Both the position numbers and the translations under genes were made by a program. A stretch of 64,000 bases of DNA from Misgurnus anguillicaudatus. Taxonomy: Eukaryota; Chordata; Actinopteri; Cypriniformes; Cobitidae. Every line of letters starts with the position of its first letter. The stretch's first letter is position 1. The stretch is from contig NC_073339.2 of assembly GCF_027580225.2 (NCBI RefSeq), forward strand, positions 40,414,501-40,478,500, given 5' to 3'. This document shows positions 32,221 through 43,596 of the stretch, one piece after another. Under the pieces are notes generated by a model. The model was not told the origin of the DNA, ran no database searches, and saw only the letters and a program-made list of their open reading frames with translations.

Positions 32221-35200
32221 ATGAAGGTCACATATTCTCTCCTCTGCCTGTTAGCGGTATTGTCCTCTGCCTTGGTAAGTGACTTCTTTATACAATGGAT
32301 TTTTCCGGTACCAAAGTGGACCTAGAAGTAGTATTTTGGAGATGTTTGATGTTTCCATGTTAATCGCTGAGTACTTATTTGTATGGCATAAATTAAGTAT
32401 ATGTGGTTAAATAGTTGGGCAAACCTCCCTAAATGACTCCCCTTTATATACAAAATATATTTCAATGTTTATATATAAATTATTTTTATTTACGTTTTTA
32501 TTTGTCAGAATTGTTTTCTATATTCTAGAAGATTTTTCAATTATTTTCCTCTTTTTTTTTTATCTGTCTGTCTGTTTCATATAGTCAGAGGATACAGCAG
32601 TAGATGGTACAGTAGGAGCCGATGGTACAATAGTAAACCCAAGAGGTGCCCGTCCTATTGAACATGGATACAAAGCTCAAGACACCTGTCAAACAAAAGA
32701 ATGGCCGATGTGTACAGACGAGGACTGGGGAGCATTGTTATCTTGTGATTTTTGAAGTGTGAGAGTTTTAAATCAGATTTATAATACAGTCCATGTGCAT
32801 TATTGCCTACAATAAATAGAAAACAAACTTCCATTTTATGACTTTAGGGAGGCAGGTGTCCATCTGGCTGTCGAGTCCAAGGCCTGATGGACAAAGCTGA
32901 TCATGATCTCATCAAGAAGATCGAGAAGATTCGTACACTCCTGGATGATGGCAAAAAACTCTACCGCTCTGCTGATCAGGACTCCAAGACGACTTACAGT
33001 TACCTTAGAGACCGCCTAACCCTCGACGCAGGTCAGCATTTTTTGTTGATTTATGTTAATGAATAAAAGTATTTTCAGAAAAGATGTGTTTTTAAACATA
33101 TTTACCTTCCTCTCAGGTAGTGATACCCGATATGCGACTCTGGCCGAACAGCTGAGGCAGAGGATTTCAGAGATTAAGATTAAAATCGATCGTCAGCTCA
33201 GGTTACTGGAAGCTTTGAAATCACAGATCAAAGATCAAGTTGTCACAATGCAACGATTGGAGGTGAGCAAATTGAATAACAAAATACAATCCCTATTTAT
33301 GACAAATCGCTTGTGATGTTTTCTCATATTTTTTTCCTGTAATAATTGACAGATATATACCAACAAAAAGTGCAACATAAAACTAAACCTACATTTTATA
33401 AGTTATTTCAATTATTCTGCATTGAATTCCTAAATTGATAGTTTACCGAAAAAAGAAAATTACCCTCAAATTGTTTCAAAACTGTATAAATTTATTTCAA
33501 AAAAGATATTTGTAACCAAGAAGATCTGAGTCAGCATTAACTTCCATTGTAGAAAAAAAAAATAATATGGAAGTCAATGGTGCCCCTGATCTGTCAGGTT
33601 TGAAACAACTCAAGGGTGAATAATGGTGACCAAATTTAAATTTTCCAGTGAACTATACCTTCAACATGTATCACATAATTCCAATGTTACATTTTCTCCG
33701 AACACAGGTCGACATTGACATCAAACTGCGGGCCTGCAAGGGCTCTTGCTCAAGCTACAGCGAGTTCTCGGTGGACAAGGAGGGTTACGTGTCCATAGAC
33801 AAACAATTGGACCATCTGAATACTATGCGTGTGCAGAGCGTTGAGACCTTCACTTCCCTTGGTGTCATGAAGAGCAGACCCTTGAAGGACCTTGTACTGC
33901 CCTCCATATACAAAACTGGACCAAGCACGGTCCAAACCGAGCAGAAGCTCCTCTTCGGAGATGTGGGTCAGTTGCAGCTTAGTCTGGAAGCAGAAGGATC
34001 CACTGCGGAATCCGCCGCCACCGTTAGCAAGATCCCCACAGGTACGGGCTCCTCCTCCTCAGTGCACACAGTACACTGCTCCAAAACAGTTCGCAAGACC
34101 GTAACGCACACCAAAGAAGGCTCCGTGGAGAAGGTTGAAGTTATAGGTGGCGGGCCCGGGTGCGAAGACTTAGGAAAGCTAGGAATTTCCGATCAAGAAT
34201 TTTTGGCCGCAGCCAGGGACGGGAAAGATCTGAGTCGTGACGGGTTCAAGATAACCGTGACGGGTGGAGATAAAAGGTCCATCACGAGTTTTAATCCCGG
34301 CACGGATGAACTAGGTGGCTTTGGCGGTGACTTCTTCAAGGGACTTGGCACAGATTCCCGAAAGACATCTTCTTCGTCTTCATCGTCGTCCACCTCCTCC
34401 TCCTCAAAAACCATTCTGTCGGATGGAACCAAAACTTCCACAAAGACCACCTTTTCTAGCGACATAGATTTTGGGGACGACTTGGGGGCGTTCATGCGCG
34501 GCGATGTGGAAGAAGACCTTCCCGATATCCACGCACGAAGCCTGAAATCGCGCGACGAGCGCAAGGCTGGCTTTGTCGGTGAAGGTACACTCGAGTGAAC
34601 TTAACCAGCATATGCAAGTGAACCATTTAAAACCAGTTTAATTCTCTTGATAATTCTGAAAATGTTTTTGGAGACATGGTGTACTGTAATGGACTAAACT
34701 GATTTGACTTTACATTTAATTGTATTCAAAAGCTTATAAAGGCCAAGACATGTAACAGGATGTTAGGAAAGATTCAGCTTTGTGCAATACAGCTTTGCTC
34801 TAATCGGCAGATGATTGCAATGAAATCCTGCAGAAGCATGCTAACGGCAGTCAGAGCGGCCTGTTCAAAATAAAGCCGGCCGGGTCGGAGGAAATAGTAG
34901 TTTACTGTGACCAAGGCACTGGGTTGGGTGGCTGGACTCTGGTTCAGCAAAGGGAGGACGGGTCTGTAAACTTCAATCGCACTTGGAAGGAGTATAAGGC
35001 TGGCTTTGGTAAAATAGATCCACAGGGTAAAGGTGAAGTCTGGATTGGGAACAGGTTCCTACATCTTCTCACTCAGATAGAAAGTGTTTTGAGGGTTGAA
35101 TTGCAGGACTGGAAGGGGAACGAGGTCTACGCCGAGTACAACGTTAAAGTTGGCTCGGAAGAGGAGGGATTCGCGCTGACCGTTTCGGAGTACACGGGTG

Positions 35201-35502
35201 ACGCAGGTGACGCGCTGGTGCAGCCCAATTTGAAAAACTTCCTTTCGCATGCCGGAATGAAGTTTAGCACCTTTGATAGGGACAATGATCGCTGGGAAGA
35301 AAACTGCGCAGAGATGTATGGCGGCGGGTGGTGGTACAATAACTGTCAGTCGGCCAACCTCAATGGGATTTACTATAAGGGGGGCCAATATGACCCTGGC
35401 ACCAAGGTCCCTTATGAGATTGAAAATGGCGTTGTGTGGTTGCCATTCAAACCAGCAGATTACTCTCTCAAAGTAGTGCGAATGAAGGTCAGACCTGTCT
35501 AA
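32221..35502 (+). CDS. fga: fibrinogen alpha chain, alpha-E form with C-terminal globe
   Basis: Secreted liver protein; thrombin releases fibrinopeptide A and the alpha chain polymerises into fibrin. Exons: 32221-32274, 32585-32736, 32856-33031, 33117-33262, 33708-34584, 34811-35502; phases agree, giving 698 aa. An 18-residue signal peptide fills exon 1. The thrombin site is Arg38-Gly39 in VNPRGARPIEHG; the new N terminus is Gly-Ala-Arg, not the usual Gly-Pro-Arg. Disulfide rings CPSGC (exon 3) and CKGSC (exon 5) bracket the coiled coil. Exon 5 carries the Gly/Ser/Thr-rich alphaC region with a long Ser tract. Exon 6 encodes the fibrinogen-related globe (GGWTLVQQREDGSVNFNRTW, TFDRDNDRWEENCAEMYGGG). 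Reading through the exon 5 donor stops after four codons at 34598, as in the mammalian short alpha form. The exon 3 start at 32856 is the third AG after the pyrimidine tract and the only one keeping frame. Poly(A) signal at 35640-35645. Confidence 0.95.
34585..34598 (+). other. fga: alternative short alpha-chain end by intron retention
   Basis: If the exon 5 donor GTACAC is not used, translation continues G-T-L-E then stops at TGA (34596-34598). This is the same arrangement that gives the common alpha and rare alpha-E forms in mammals. No canonical AATAAA was seen between this stop and exon 6. Confidence 0.6.
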
Positions 35503-35639
35503 AACCTATACAGATGTTGTAACCAATGGTGGTGGTTGGGATGCACAATGTTTTGATTATTATATTCACTATACTGCTTGGCATAATGTAAATCCATGTT
35601 TCCATGTCAATTTTTACAACCAACATACCTCATGTTTCA

Positions 35640-35645
35640 AATAAA
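35640..35645 (+). terminator. fga polyadenylation signal
   Basis: AATAAA about 140 bases after the fga stop codon, followed by a GT-rich stretch. Confidence 0.7.
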
Positions 35646-35649
35646 ATGT

Positions 35650-36368
35650 GTTCACTGCAAGTTCTGGGCTGTGCGTTTTATTTCAGTGTATTTGTTCTTG
35701 GAATAGGCAAGGAAATACAGGATTATGTAGCATATTTACACAAAGGAAAAAAGGTACAAAGTTATTATTGAGACAGTACCTTTTATAAAGGTCTCGATAT
35801 GTACCATTTTGGCACAGATATCTTGAGGTAACAGTATGTCCCTCTAATGTTGTGTAACTTTTAGGTACAAAAGTGAACTTTTTGGAAAGGTACCGCCGCA
35901 GTGACTACTTTTGAACCTTCTTGTACCTTTATCTGAGAGTGTTGAAATATTGGCCTGGATTTTGGCAGCCGTACATGCTGATAACCAAAACATAGCACAT
36001 TTTGATATGGCACATTTTGTTCAATTCTACTGGACAATAATTACAAATATTTTAGTCTCCCACAATATTCTGAAGTTCATTTGACTATCTTGACTAATAT
36101 ATATTTGTAATGGCCTTTAACGTAAACAACAATTATACAACAACATAGAAAAACTTTTTACCAAAATTCCTACACATTTTTCACAACTTTTAAGTTATTT
36201 CTAATTATATATTTTGTTAGTAAGTATTTTTAAAGATACATTCACATGTGAAGTACTTTGCACAATCAAAAAATTTACATCATGTTGATTCATAAATTTT
36301 TTTTATTTTTTAAAGGTATGTACTTCTTATTTTTAAAATAACATTATGCAATACACTACAAATAAAAG
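35650..36368. other. spacer between fga and the fga-like paralogue
   Basis: AT-rich. It contains a diverged palindromic repeat around 35730-35930 built on AGGTACA/TGTACCT units. No exon was recognised. Confidence 0.5.
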
Positions 36369-39057
36369 ATGTTCTGGCTATTTGCCTTCTACAGTGAACC
36401 TTTGAATAACAAAAATTATCAGACCGGTTTATACTAGGCCTTAGTTATTTAGGGACATTCCCCTTTTTTAAAAAATATGCTCATTGTAGTTGCATCGTGT
36501 GCTAAGACCGACAGAAAATGAAGAGTTGCGATTTTCTAGGCATATATACTACTATACTGGCGTAATAATCATATTTGCCTAGAAAATCGCAACTTTTGGT
36601 TTTCTGTCGGCCTTAGTACACAATGTAAATACCGGAAAAATATTAAAACTCTTTGGTTAACTTTTAGCGCGATGCTAATGGTCTAGTCAGATTCAATGGA
36701 TTATGCTAAGCTATGCTAAAAGTGTTAGCGCCAGACCCGGAGATCAGCTGAATGGATTCCAAAATGGTGGGATTCAAATGTTTAACTCTAGGGGAACTGG
36801 AAAATTAGCATATTTTTTCAAAAAAAGTGGAGTGTCCCTTTAAAGTAGTTAAACATACTTTACAAAGAAGAACATTACTGGTGTGCATCCTAAGACAAAA
36901 CAATGCCACCGATATATTTTAAGTTACATCAATGCATGCTGTTTTCAGCTTTAAGACAGCATGCATTTTAGTCTGGGAGTAATCTTAGGCCCATATCTAT
37001 AAATGAGATGATCATTCAGTTTTAGTAGCAATCATAACTTATGTAGCATAAAAAAAGCATTAAGTTAAATGTGTGTTTGGTTTGTTGCAGTGTGTACGGC
37101 CTTACAATCTAATCTTAAACAACATAATCGCTATGGTAACGGCAGATTTGGACAGTGCCCAATACGGCTCACATACCCATTGTGCTCTGATGATGAGATG
37201 GTGAGTGAGTTTTAGCTGATTTTCATATTATTTGGGTAATCAAATCACCTGGCTAAATACTGAAAAAATAAAGTGCACAAATTATTAAATTAGATATTGT
37301 ATTTGCCAATAAAGCCCACTGATAAAGAAAAGAAATTGCTATGATAAACTATATTTGTAGTAAATAAAAATATATAAATCCCTTTCTGCTCTCCTGATTT
37401 GTTAACCCTGGGACAACATATTAATTAACCAATCAGATTTCAGAAATAAGTTTACAGTTTGTTTCAAGTTTAAGCTTATAATCAGGATTCGTTGTTTCTA
37501 GACCATTGTTCTTCACATATTATTTTTATATTATCAAATAGTGGGGCGGGACCCCCAGGGGGGGCTCGAAGCGACACCAGGGGGGGCGCGCGAGACCCGG
37601 GGAAAATACTTTTTCAGGAAGTGATTTTTTTTGCACCGTCACTTAAAGACATTACTCCCCAAACACGCTGATAAGCCGCTTGAGTTTTTTATTATTATTT
37701 ATTGATTATATTTAATTTAATTTTTCATTATCAAATGGTCAAAAAATATACTGTAAATAAGGATTGATTGATTTTATTTCAGGCAAATTTTCATCTTTTC
37801 TGTTACAGACTAAAAAAACAATGTTAATAAAGTTATTCTTTGTTGTAAGTTGATTGATATTTCTTTTTTGTGTTTTCTTTAATGTTAATAAGGATACAAT
37901 GTTTTGCAGATGTGTAATTTTATAGACAAATTATACTATTTACAGTCGCGGCGGAGAGTTGGGGGGGCGCGAAATGTTTACTTCTTCCTAGGGGGGGCGT
38001 GACAGAAAATAATTGAGAAGCACTGCCCTAATGACATCTATCACTTTGCAAAATCAGGTTGAGCATGTTTTTCCACAATTACTGGTTTATAATGACCTCT
38101 TGCATCTGTGACATTTTTGTGTTTGTTTTTTAAAGGAGGCTAAATGTCCATCAGGTTGTCGACTGGAGGGTCTTATAGATGCGGCAGATGAAAACATTCA
38201 TAAGCGTGTGAAAAATATTTGCGAAATGATTCAGCAAAATGAGTCCGTGTCTTCCTTGGTTAACCGAGAACTTGTCCAGTTCTATGGGTCACGAAGAAAA
38301 AAGTACATCCAAACATACAGTATGTTAAAAGTGCTGGTCATTAATATAATATGTCTTTATATAAAACCTCATGAGAAACATTAAGTGTCTTTTGGTATTT
38401 TCTGTGTTCAGTGCAAGAGCTTAGATATGCTGAGTTTGCTGAAGCCCTTCAGAGAAATCTTACATTTCTCCAGAAGAGATCTGCAGAGCTAGCAAAAGAA
38501 TTACAAAAGCAACATCACCTGATCTGGGATCAGATAAATGAAATGCGTCGACTTGAGGTAAGGCATGAGGAAAACATCTTTATGTGTTCCTTTGTTGTTA
38601 ATTTTTTTATTACAATGTAAGTTTAATAAAGTACAGGTCAACCTTATCAATACATTTGGACAAATGACCTGAATCATCTGAGTCAGGGATTTTACAATTT
38701 GCTTTAAGTTGAAATGTAACTTTTAGCCTGAATCAGACTTGTTTTTGTTTGTTTTTTGGAGGGAAGGTGGACATTGACATCAAAATCCGTGCGTGCAAGG
38801 GATCATGCAAGCAAACCTTTGACCATGCTGTCGATAATGAAGCCTTTGAATCGATAGAGAGCAAAATGTACGAATTCAGCCTTGTGTCTAAACGAAGAAA
38901 ATCAGTCTCTATAAACAAATTAAAACTCAAGTCTGTTGATCAGCCCAGCGTCTCGAAATCTTACAGAAAAATCCCCATTGTCCGCATTGAACTACTAACA
39001 AAGTTTGAAGACATTGAACAACACCAGGTTGTCCTGGAAGAATTTCAGGAAAATTAA
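36369..39057 (+). CDS. short fibrinogen alpha-like paralogue (no alphaC region, no globe)
   Basis: Exons: tentative first exon 36369-36393, then 37091-37200, 38136-38319, 38412-38557 and 38767-39057; total 251 aa. Exon phases match those of fga, and the fourth exon is exactly as long (146 nt) as fga exon 4. Family landmarks: PLCSDDEM, the first disulfide ring CPSGCRLEGLID, coiled-coil helices, and the second ring VDIDIKIRACKGSC. The protein stops about 80 residues after the second ring, so there is no alphaC region or globe. No Arg-Gly-Pro-Arg or similar thrombin knob is visible before the first ring. The first exon (MFWLFAFY, then donor GTGAAC) is inferred from phase and hydrophobicity; with the next residues it makes a plausible signal peptide. 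All later exons are open with good splice sites, so it is not an obvious pseudogene. Confidence 0.75.
36451..36844. mobile_element. long-hairpin element (TTAAAGGGACA family), copy 3
   Basis: Same inverted arms as the 9.6 kb copy; the right end reads AGTGTCCCTTTAA. It lies in the first intron of the fga-like gene. Confidence 0.65.
37540..38030. mobile_element. G-rich hAT-like remnant
   Basis: Left part rich in GGGGGG and GGCGCG; right part ends AATTGAGAAGCACTG, typical of the terminal sequence of fish hAT elements. A matching left terminus was not found, so it is truncated or diverged. Confidence 0.45.
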
Positions 39058-39309
39058 TTGTATTTATGTCTGTACACTGTATCAGTCAAATGTGAGGTTT
39101 AAATATGTTTGGAAACTCTGTTGCAATACTGAGAAATGAATGCACCTCATTTCTCGTCACTTGTTTTGTCTATTTAATACATATATACGTAGGCCTATTT
39201 ATACGACTCATTTTGTGCCACTATCATGTTTACAGTTTTTTATTATTTATGCTTCTAACTTGTGTTATACAATTTCAGGAATTACAGGTCAAATTGCCAA
39301 ACATTAAAC

Positions 39310-39315
39310 AATAAA
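39310..39315 (+). terminator. fga-like polyadenylation signal
   Basis: AATAAA about 250 bases after the stop of the fga-like gene. It supports a complete transcript ending here. Confidence 0.5.
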
Positions 39316-41256
39316 TACCTCCAAACAAACAAACAAAACGGTGTCAAAGAGGATTTCATTTCACAATCTATTTAATTTAATTAAGTTCTGGTTGTTTCAG
39401 CGTTGGTCTTTGCATGTTTGAAATATATCATGTTCCTTTTTGAAAAACTTTTCACTAAATACAGAAACATTTAAAAACAGATTTACACCAAATACACCAA
39501 ATGTTCATACTTCCCCTTTCGCTCAAACTTTCCACAGCGTCCAAGGTCGAAGTGCTGTAAAAACTAAGTGCTCTTCCGCCATATCGTTCTCATTTTTATC
39601 CGCTTAAAAAATCGCCACGTTTTATTTCGTGCCACCATATTTACTCGTGTAAACACTCATGTAACAGTCTTTAAATAGGGAAAGCATAGAAGTGTTTGTT
39701 GGCTTTTTAATTAATCCCTGTTTGGATTCTAAGGAATGAATGGGGCTAGGCTAAATGCTAACAAATTTACGACATGCTGTACAAAGATTAAGTGCACGCA
39801 TTGAAAAAGATAGGTATGTATTAATTCATCTAAGTTGAGGTAAGAACACAGTAAAATATTGAAAAACGGTGGTGTTTTCCTTTAAATAAATCTGAAAAGC
39901 GTTACGTTGTGCTCCGCTTTCCCCTACAAGTCTCAAATATACACTGCTGTCACTAAATTTATCCCTCATAGCAGGGGGAACATATCCTGACAATGTAAAT
40001 GTTCAGATAAGGTCCCAATGTGTTGAATAAAATGTTAGGGATGGACTGAAGAAAATGCGCATGAGCATTCATTGCATGACCATAAATAAGTCAGTTAGTT
40101 TTACTTGTAAGTAAAATTTGAGTTTGGTTATTCATTTTCAGCTTTTTAAAAATGTAAAATACATCTCTGATGTCTCCAGAGTACATATGAGAAGTTTTAG
40201 CTCAAAATACCATATAGATAATTTATTATAACATGTTAAAATTGCCACTTTGTAGGTGAGAGCAAAAATGCAGAAGTAATTATAGTACCTGGAAAAAGTA
40301 CGATTTTCATGTTATGTCCCCTTTAAATGATTCACGCATCTAATTTGCTCAAAATTTCACACTTTTATCTGAAATATGGGACTGACTCCATATTACTATT
40401 GATAATTATTCCATTATTTATAAGTCAATAAAAACCTAGTTACATTTTTATGGATCAAGTTGACTGCTTGCACTAAAAACATTCGTCATTGCACACAAAA
40501 CACGTTTTTCTCATGCTTCTGTTTTTAAAATTGAAGAAGCTTGGGACCAACGTGGTTGAATTGCTACGGAAGCCGAGAGAGGACATGCACTATTATTATT
40601 TTTGCTTGCTTGTTTTCTCGTGATCATGACTTAATTTCTCGTGATCTCGAGATAACAAAAGTTGTTTTTTCGTGATCACGACTTAATTTCTCGTTATCTC
40701 GAGATAACGAAAGTTGTTTTCTCATGATCTCGAGAAAACGATCTCGTTATCCTGCCATGATAATCCAAATGTCATAATGTAATTTCCTGTTCATAATATT
40801 TAGTCTATTTTGAAGTGGACTGCTAATGTATATGAGTTGGGGTCTTCGCCGTTACTACATGTGTAGATAGACTAAATATATAAATAAAGTTGGACGTTCA
40901 TGTTCGTGAATTTAGGGCCATCTCTAAAGTAATACACGTTTCTATCTTAAATAGTATTTAACAGTTTATTTAAATAAATATCAACAATCTAAAAAATGTG
41001 CAAGCTGACAACAACCATAAACACGTTGGTTTTGTTGACTTTCAGTCATTCCATTTAAATGCTGTTAAAAGTAGAAACGTGTATTGAGTAACTTAAAGAC
41101 GGTCCCTATAAATTCACCACTGTAAAATTGTAAATATTGACAAATCTGTTTCAGCTTGAGCGAATCTCTGATCCAAGTAAAATCTCATTTGTTCATCCAT
41201 GATAATTTAGCAAAATATGCTTTTGCTGTTTACAAACAAAACAACACGTTCTATCC

Positions 41257-42225
41257 ACTGATCTATATAAATGACTGGATTGCGCATGACGTCACAACTG
41301 TGAAGCCACCGCGCCGCCATGTTGGTATACCCAAACATTCTATTAAATAATGGACGCGATCAGATTTTAAGGATAAAACATCACTTTACTAGTCTTCGTT
41401 TTTATATCTGAAGTTACCCTGTACATTATTACAACACAAACGTCCTAAGCATGTACATAGTTATTTACTGAAAGTTGTACATTTTAATTTTTAATCAGTT
41501 ATTATACATTCATCTTCATTACATGATCAGATCAGCAGACAAACCGCAGCATATTTAGTATTAATGACAAACGTGCTCATTCTGAAATCTAAATAAATAA
41601 TCATACTTTGTACCGTATGTGCATGCAATAATTTGCTGGTTTTATGTTATCTAAACTTACAAGTTACCTAAACTTATTTAGAGAAATAACGCTGACCGCG
41701 TAGCTGAATGTCAAAAAAAAAAATTATTTATACCCGTGTCATTAACCGAACGGAGCAGACACACTCACCTTAACGGTTTTTATAAATCCATTTTCCTGCC
41801 CGATTAAAGCATAAACATTGCAAATAACACCAGAATTAACAGTTAATTTACGTACACATATCCTAAAAATAATCTTGCGTGACTGATACGCTGTAAAGCG
41901 GGTGAATTTAAAACATGATTTTGAATGGAAGTCAATGACGCCGTCGCCGGTTGGGTATACCAAGATGGCGGCTCGAACTCTGCGCTGGCTTCACCTCACG
42001 CTGTTACGTTAAAGGCCAGTTCACACTGGTCAGACAACTACCAACTCCAACAGACACCAACAGATACCAACAGACCCCAACAGACAACTACATTCTAAAG
42101 TCTCATTTACTTTGATCCAACAACTGCCAACAGCGGTTTCACACGCGTCTGTTGGAGTCTGTCTGACCAGTGTGAAGTGGCCTTAAGCGTTCTATGCGCA
42201 ATCCAGTCATTTATATAGATCAGTG
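41257..42225. mobile_element. middle element of the nest
   Basis: Inverted termini ACTGATCTATATAAATGACT (left) and its mirror ending at 42225. Sub-terminal segments also mirror each other (GGTATACCCAA / TTGGGTATACC). The right arm is interrupted by 42009-42186. Confidence 0.75.
42009..42186. mobile_element. innermost element with TTAA flanks
   Basis: Bounded by TTAA on both sides, with inverted ends GGCCAGTTCACACTGGTC and GACCAGTGTGAAGTGGCC. TTAA flanks fit a piggyBac-type insertion. Inside are short tandem CAACAGACA-type units. Removing it restores the arm of the middle element. Confidence 0.75.
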
Positions 42226-43403
42226 GTTCTATTTAGTACACGTAAGCTTTTATCACATCTCAAGAATGCAACTTTTGTTATGTCAAGATCATGAGAAAAC
42301 AACTTTTTTTATCTCGAGATAACGAGAAATTAAGTCGTGATCACGAGAAAACAAGCAAGCAAAAATAATAATAGTGCATGGCCTCTCTCGGCTTCCTCTC
42401 AAGCAATCCAAGATACACATGTCCACCATCTTTCAAACCAACACACCCGAACCAGTTTTTTATAAATGTCCTTGCTCTATAGCTTTATAACAATAAAAAA
42501 CAGAGATCAGGGAGCAACTTTTGACTTTAAACTACAAAAAAGTGCATCCATCCTTTGTGTGAATCCAAGAAGGCATCGTTACCCGAAGCTAGTTATTATA
42601 GTTTATAAAGTTTAAAATATGGATTTTTTTACAAAATCGCGTAGACCTTAATTAACCCCTTGAAGCCACGTGGATTACTTTTGTGAAGGATGGATGCACT
42701 GTTTTGGGGTTTAAATTTAGAGATCCCTGTTTTCTACCATTATAAAGCTTGGAAACGCAAGGACATTTATTAAAATAACTCCAAATGTGTTTGTCTGAAA
42801 AATTATGAACATGTGTATCTTGGATTGCTTGAGGGTGAGTAAATATTGGGGTAATTTTGATAGAGTGTCGCTTTAAGGGTTCCCAGTCTGTTTTACTAAA
42901 TTGAAAAAGTATTTAAAAAATACTACAATTTAAAAGCGGTTTAGATGATTTAATGCATTTACACAATTGGCAGACACATCAAATTAGAGTGCATTCAGGT
43001 CAAACATTTGATCATTTGCATTCTGTGCAACTCAAACCCATAAGTTTACTCTAGCGTTACTGCCATCATGTTTTCTTCCTCCATGCACAGAAAAAAACAG
43101 GCACCACGTCATTGAATTACTGAAAACTACACCTTTTATTGCAAAAGTTCATTAAGTGCTTCGTATGTTTTTCATGTTTAGAAATTAATTGATGTCAACA
43201 AACTTAATTTATTTGTTCCCCCCAGTAATACATTAATACAATGTGTCTGCATGCGTGTATATGCATTTATGCATATTATTAAATGTATATGTATTTTTAC
43301 TGGCTATTGAATTGTTAATAAACACTGAAACTGTTTAAAAAATGTAAATAACAAAAAAGTTTACAAATAAAAAATCACATCTGGTAATATGTTGCAGGCC
43401 AAC

Positions 43404-43409
43404 TTTATT
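43404..43409 (-). terminator. fgb polyadenylation signal (candidate)
   Basis: TTTATT on the plus strand (AATAAA on the minus strand), about 190 bases after the fgb stop codon. Confidence 0.5.
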
Positions 43410-43596
43410 GAGAATTCAGAGGTTTGGGTTTTTATCTCATTTTCCATAGTATGTTTTTCAAGTTAAAATATTTAATGCTAATGCATTTTTCTTTGCATAC
43501 TTTCCAAAAACTTTTCATAATAAGTCTTTAGCATCGATATCTTTTGTAAACTTTTATTTGTCCTTTTATTAACCTCTATTCTCTCTATATAGTCTT

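Larger units (their letters stand above)
40559..42417. mobile_element. outer element of a three-level transposon nest
   Basis: Inverted ends around GGAAGCCGAGAGAGG (left) and CCTCTCTCGGCTTCC (right), each followed inward by a TTATTTTTGCTTGCTTGTTT-type run and CTCGAGATAAC palindromes. The middle is occupied by the elements at 41257-42225 and 42009-42186. Confidence 0.75.
39316..43403. other. spacer between the convergent fga-like gene and fgb
   Basis: No gene recognised. About 1.9 kb (40559-42417) is a three-level nest of inverted-repeat elements. A partial MITE lies at 40150-40326. The stretch 42480-42840 contains another imperfect inverted repeat. Confidence 0.65.

Noticed and set aside
32737..32752. 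Open frame running past fga exon 2 (GALLSCDF then stop), or a GC-AG donor at TGGGGA|GC
   Set aside because: The donor GTTATC at 32737 paired with the acceptor at 32855 gives DEDWGAL|CPSGC in frame, matching the family length. No premature stop or unusual donor is needed.
34193..34564. 123-codon antisense frame with Glu/Asp/Val runs
   Set aside because: It is the reverse strand of the fga Ser/Thr-rich alphaC exon, a composition effect.
35059..35388. 109-codon open frame antisense to the fga globe exon
   Set aside because: It is the shadow of a conserved coding exon; no domain of its own.
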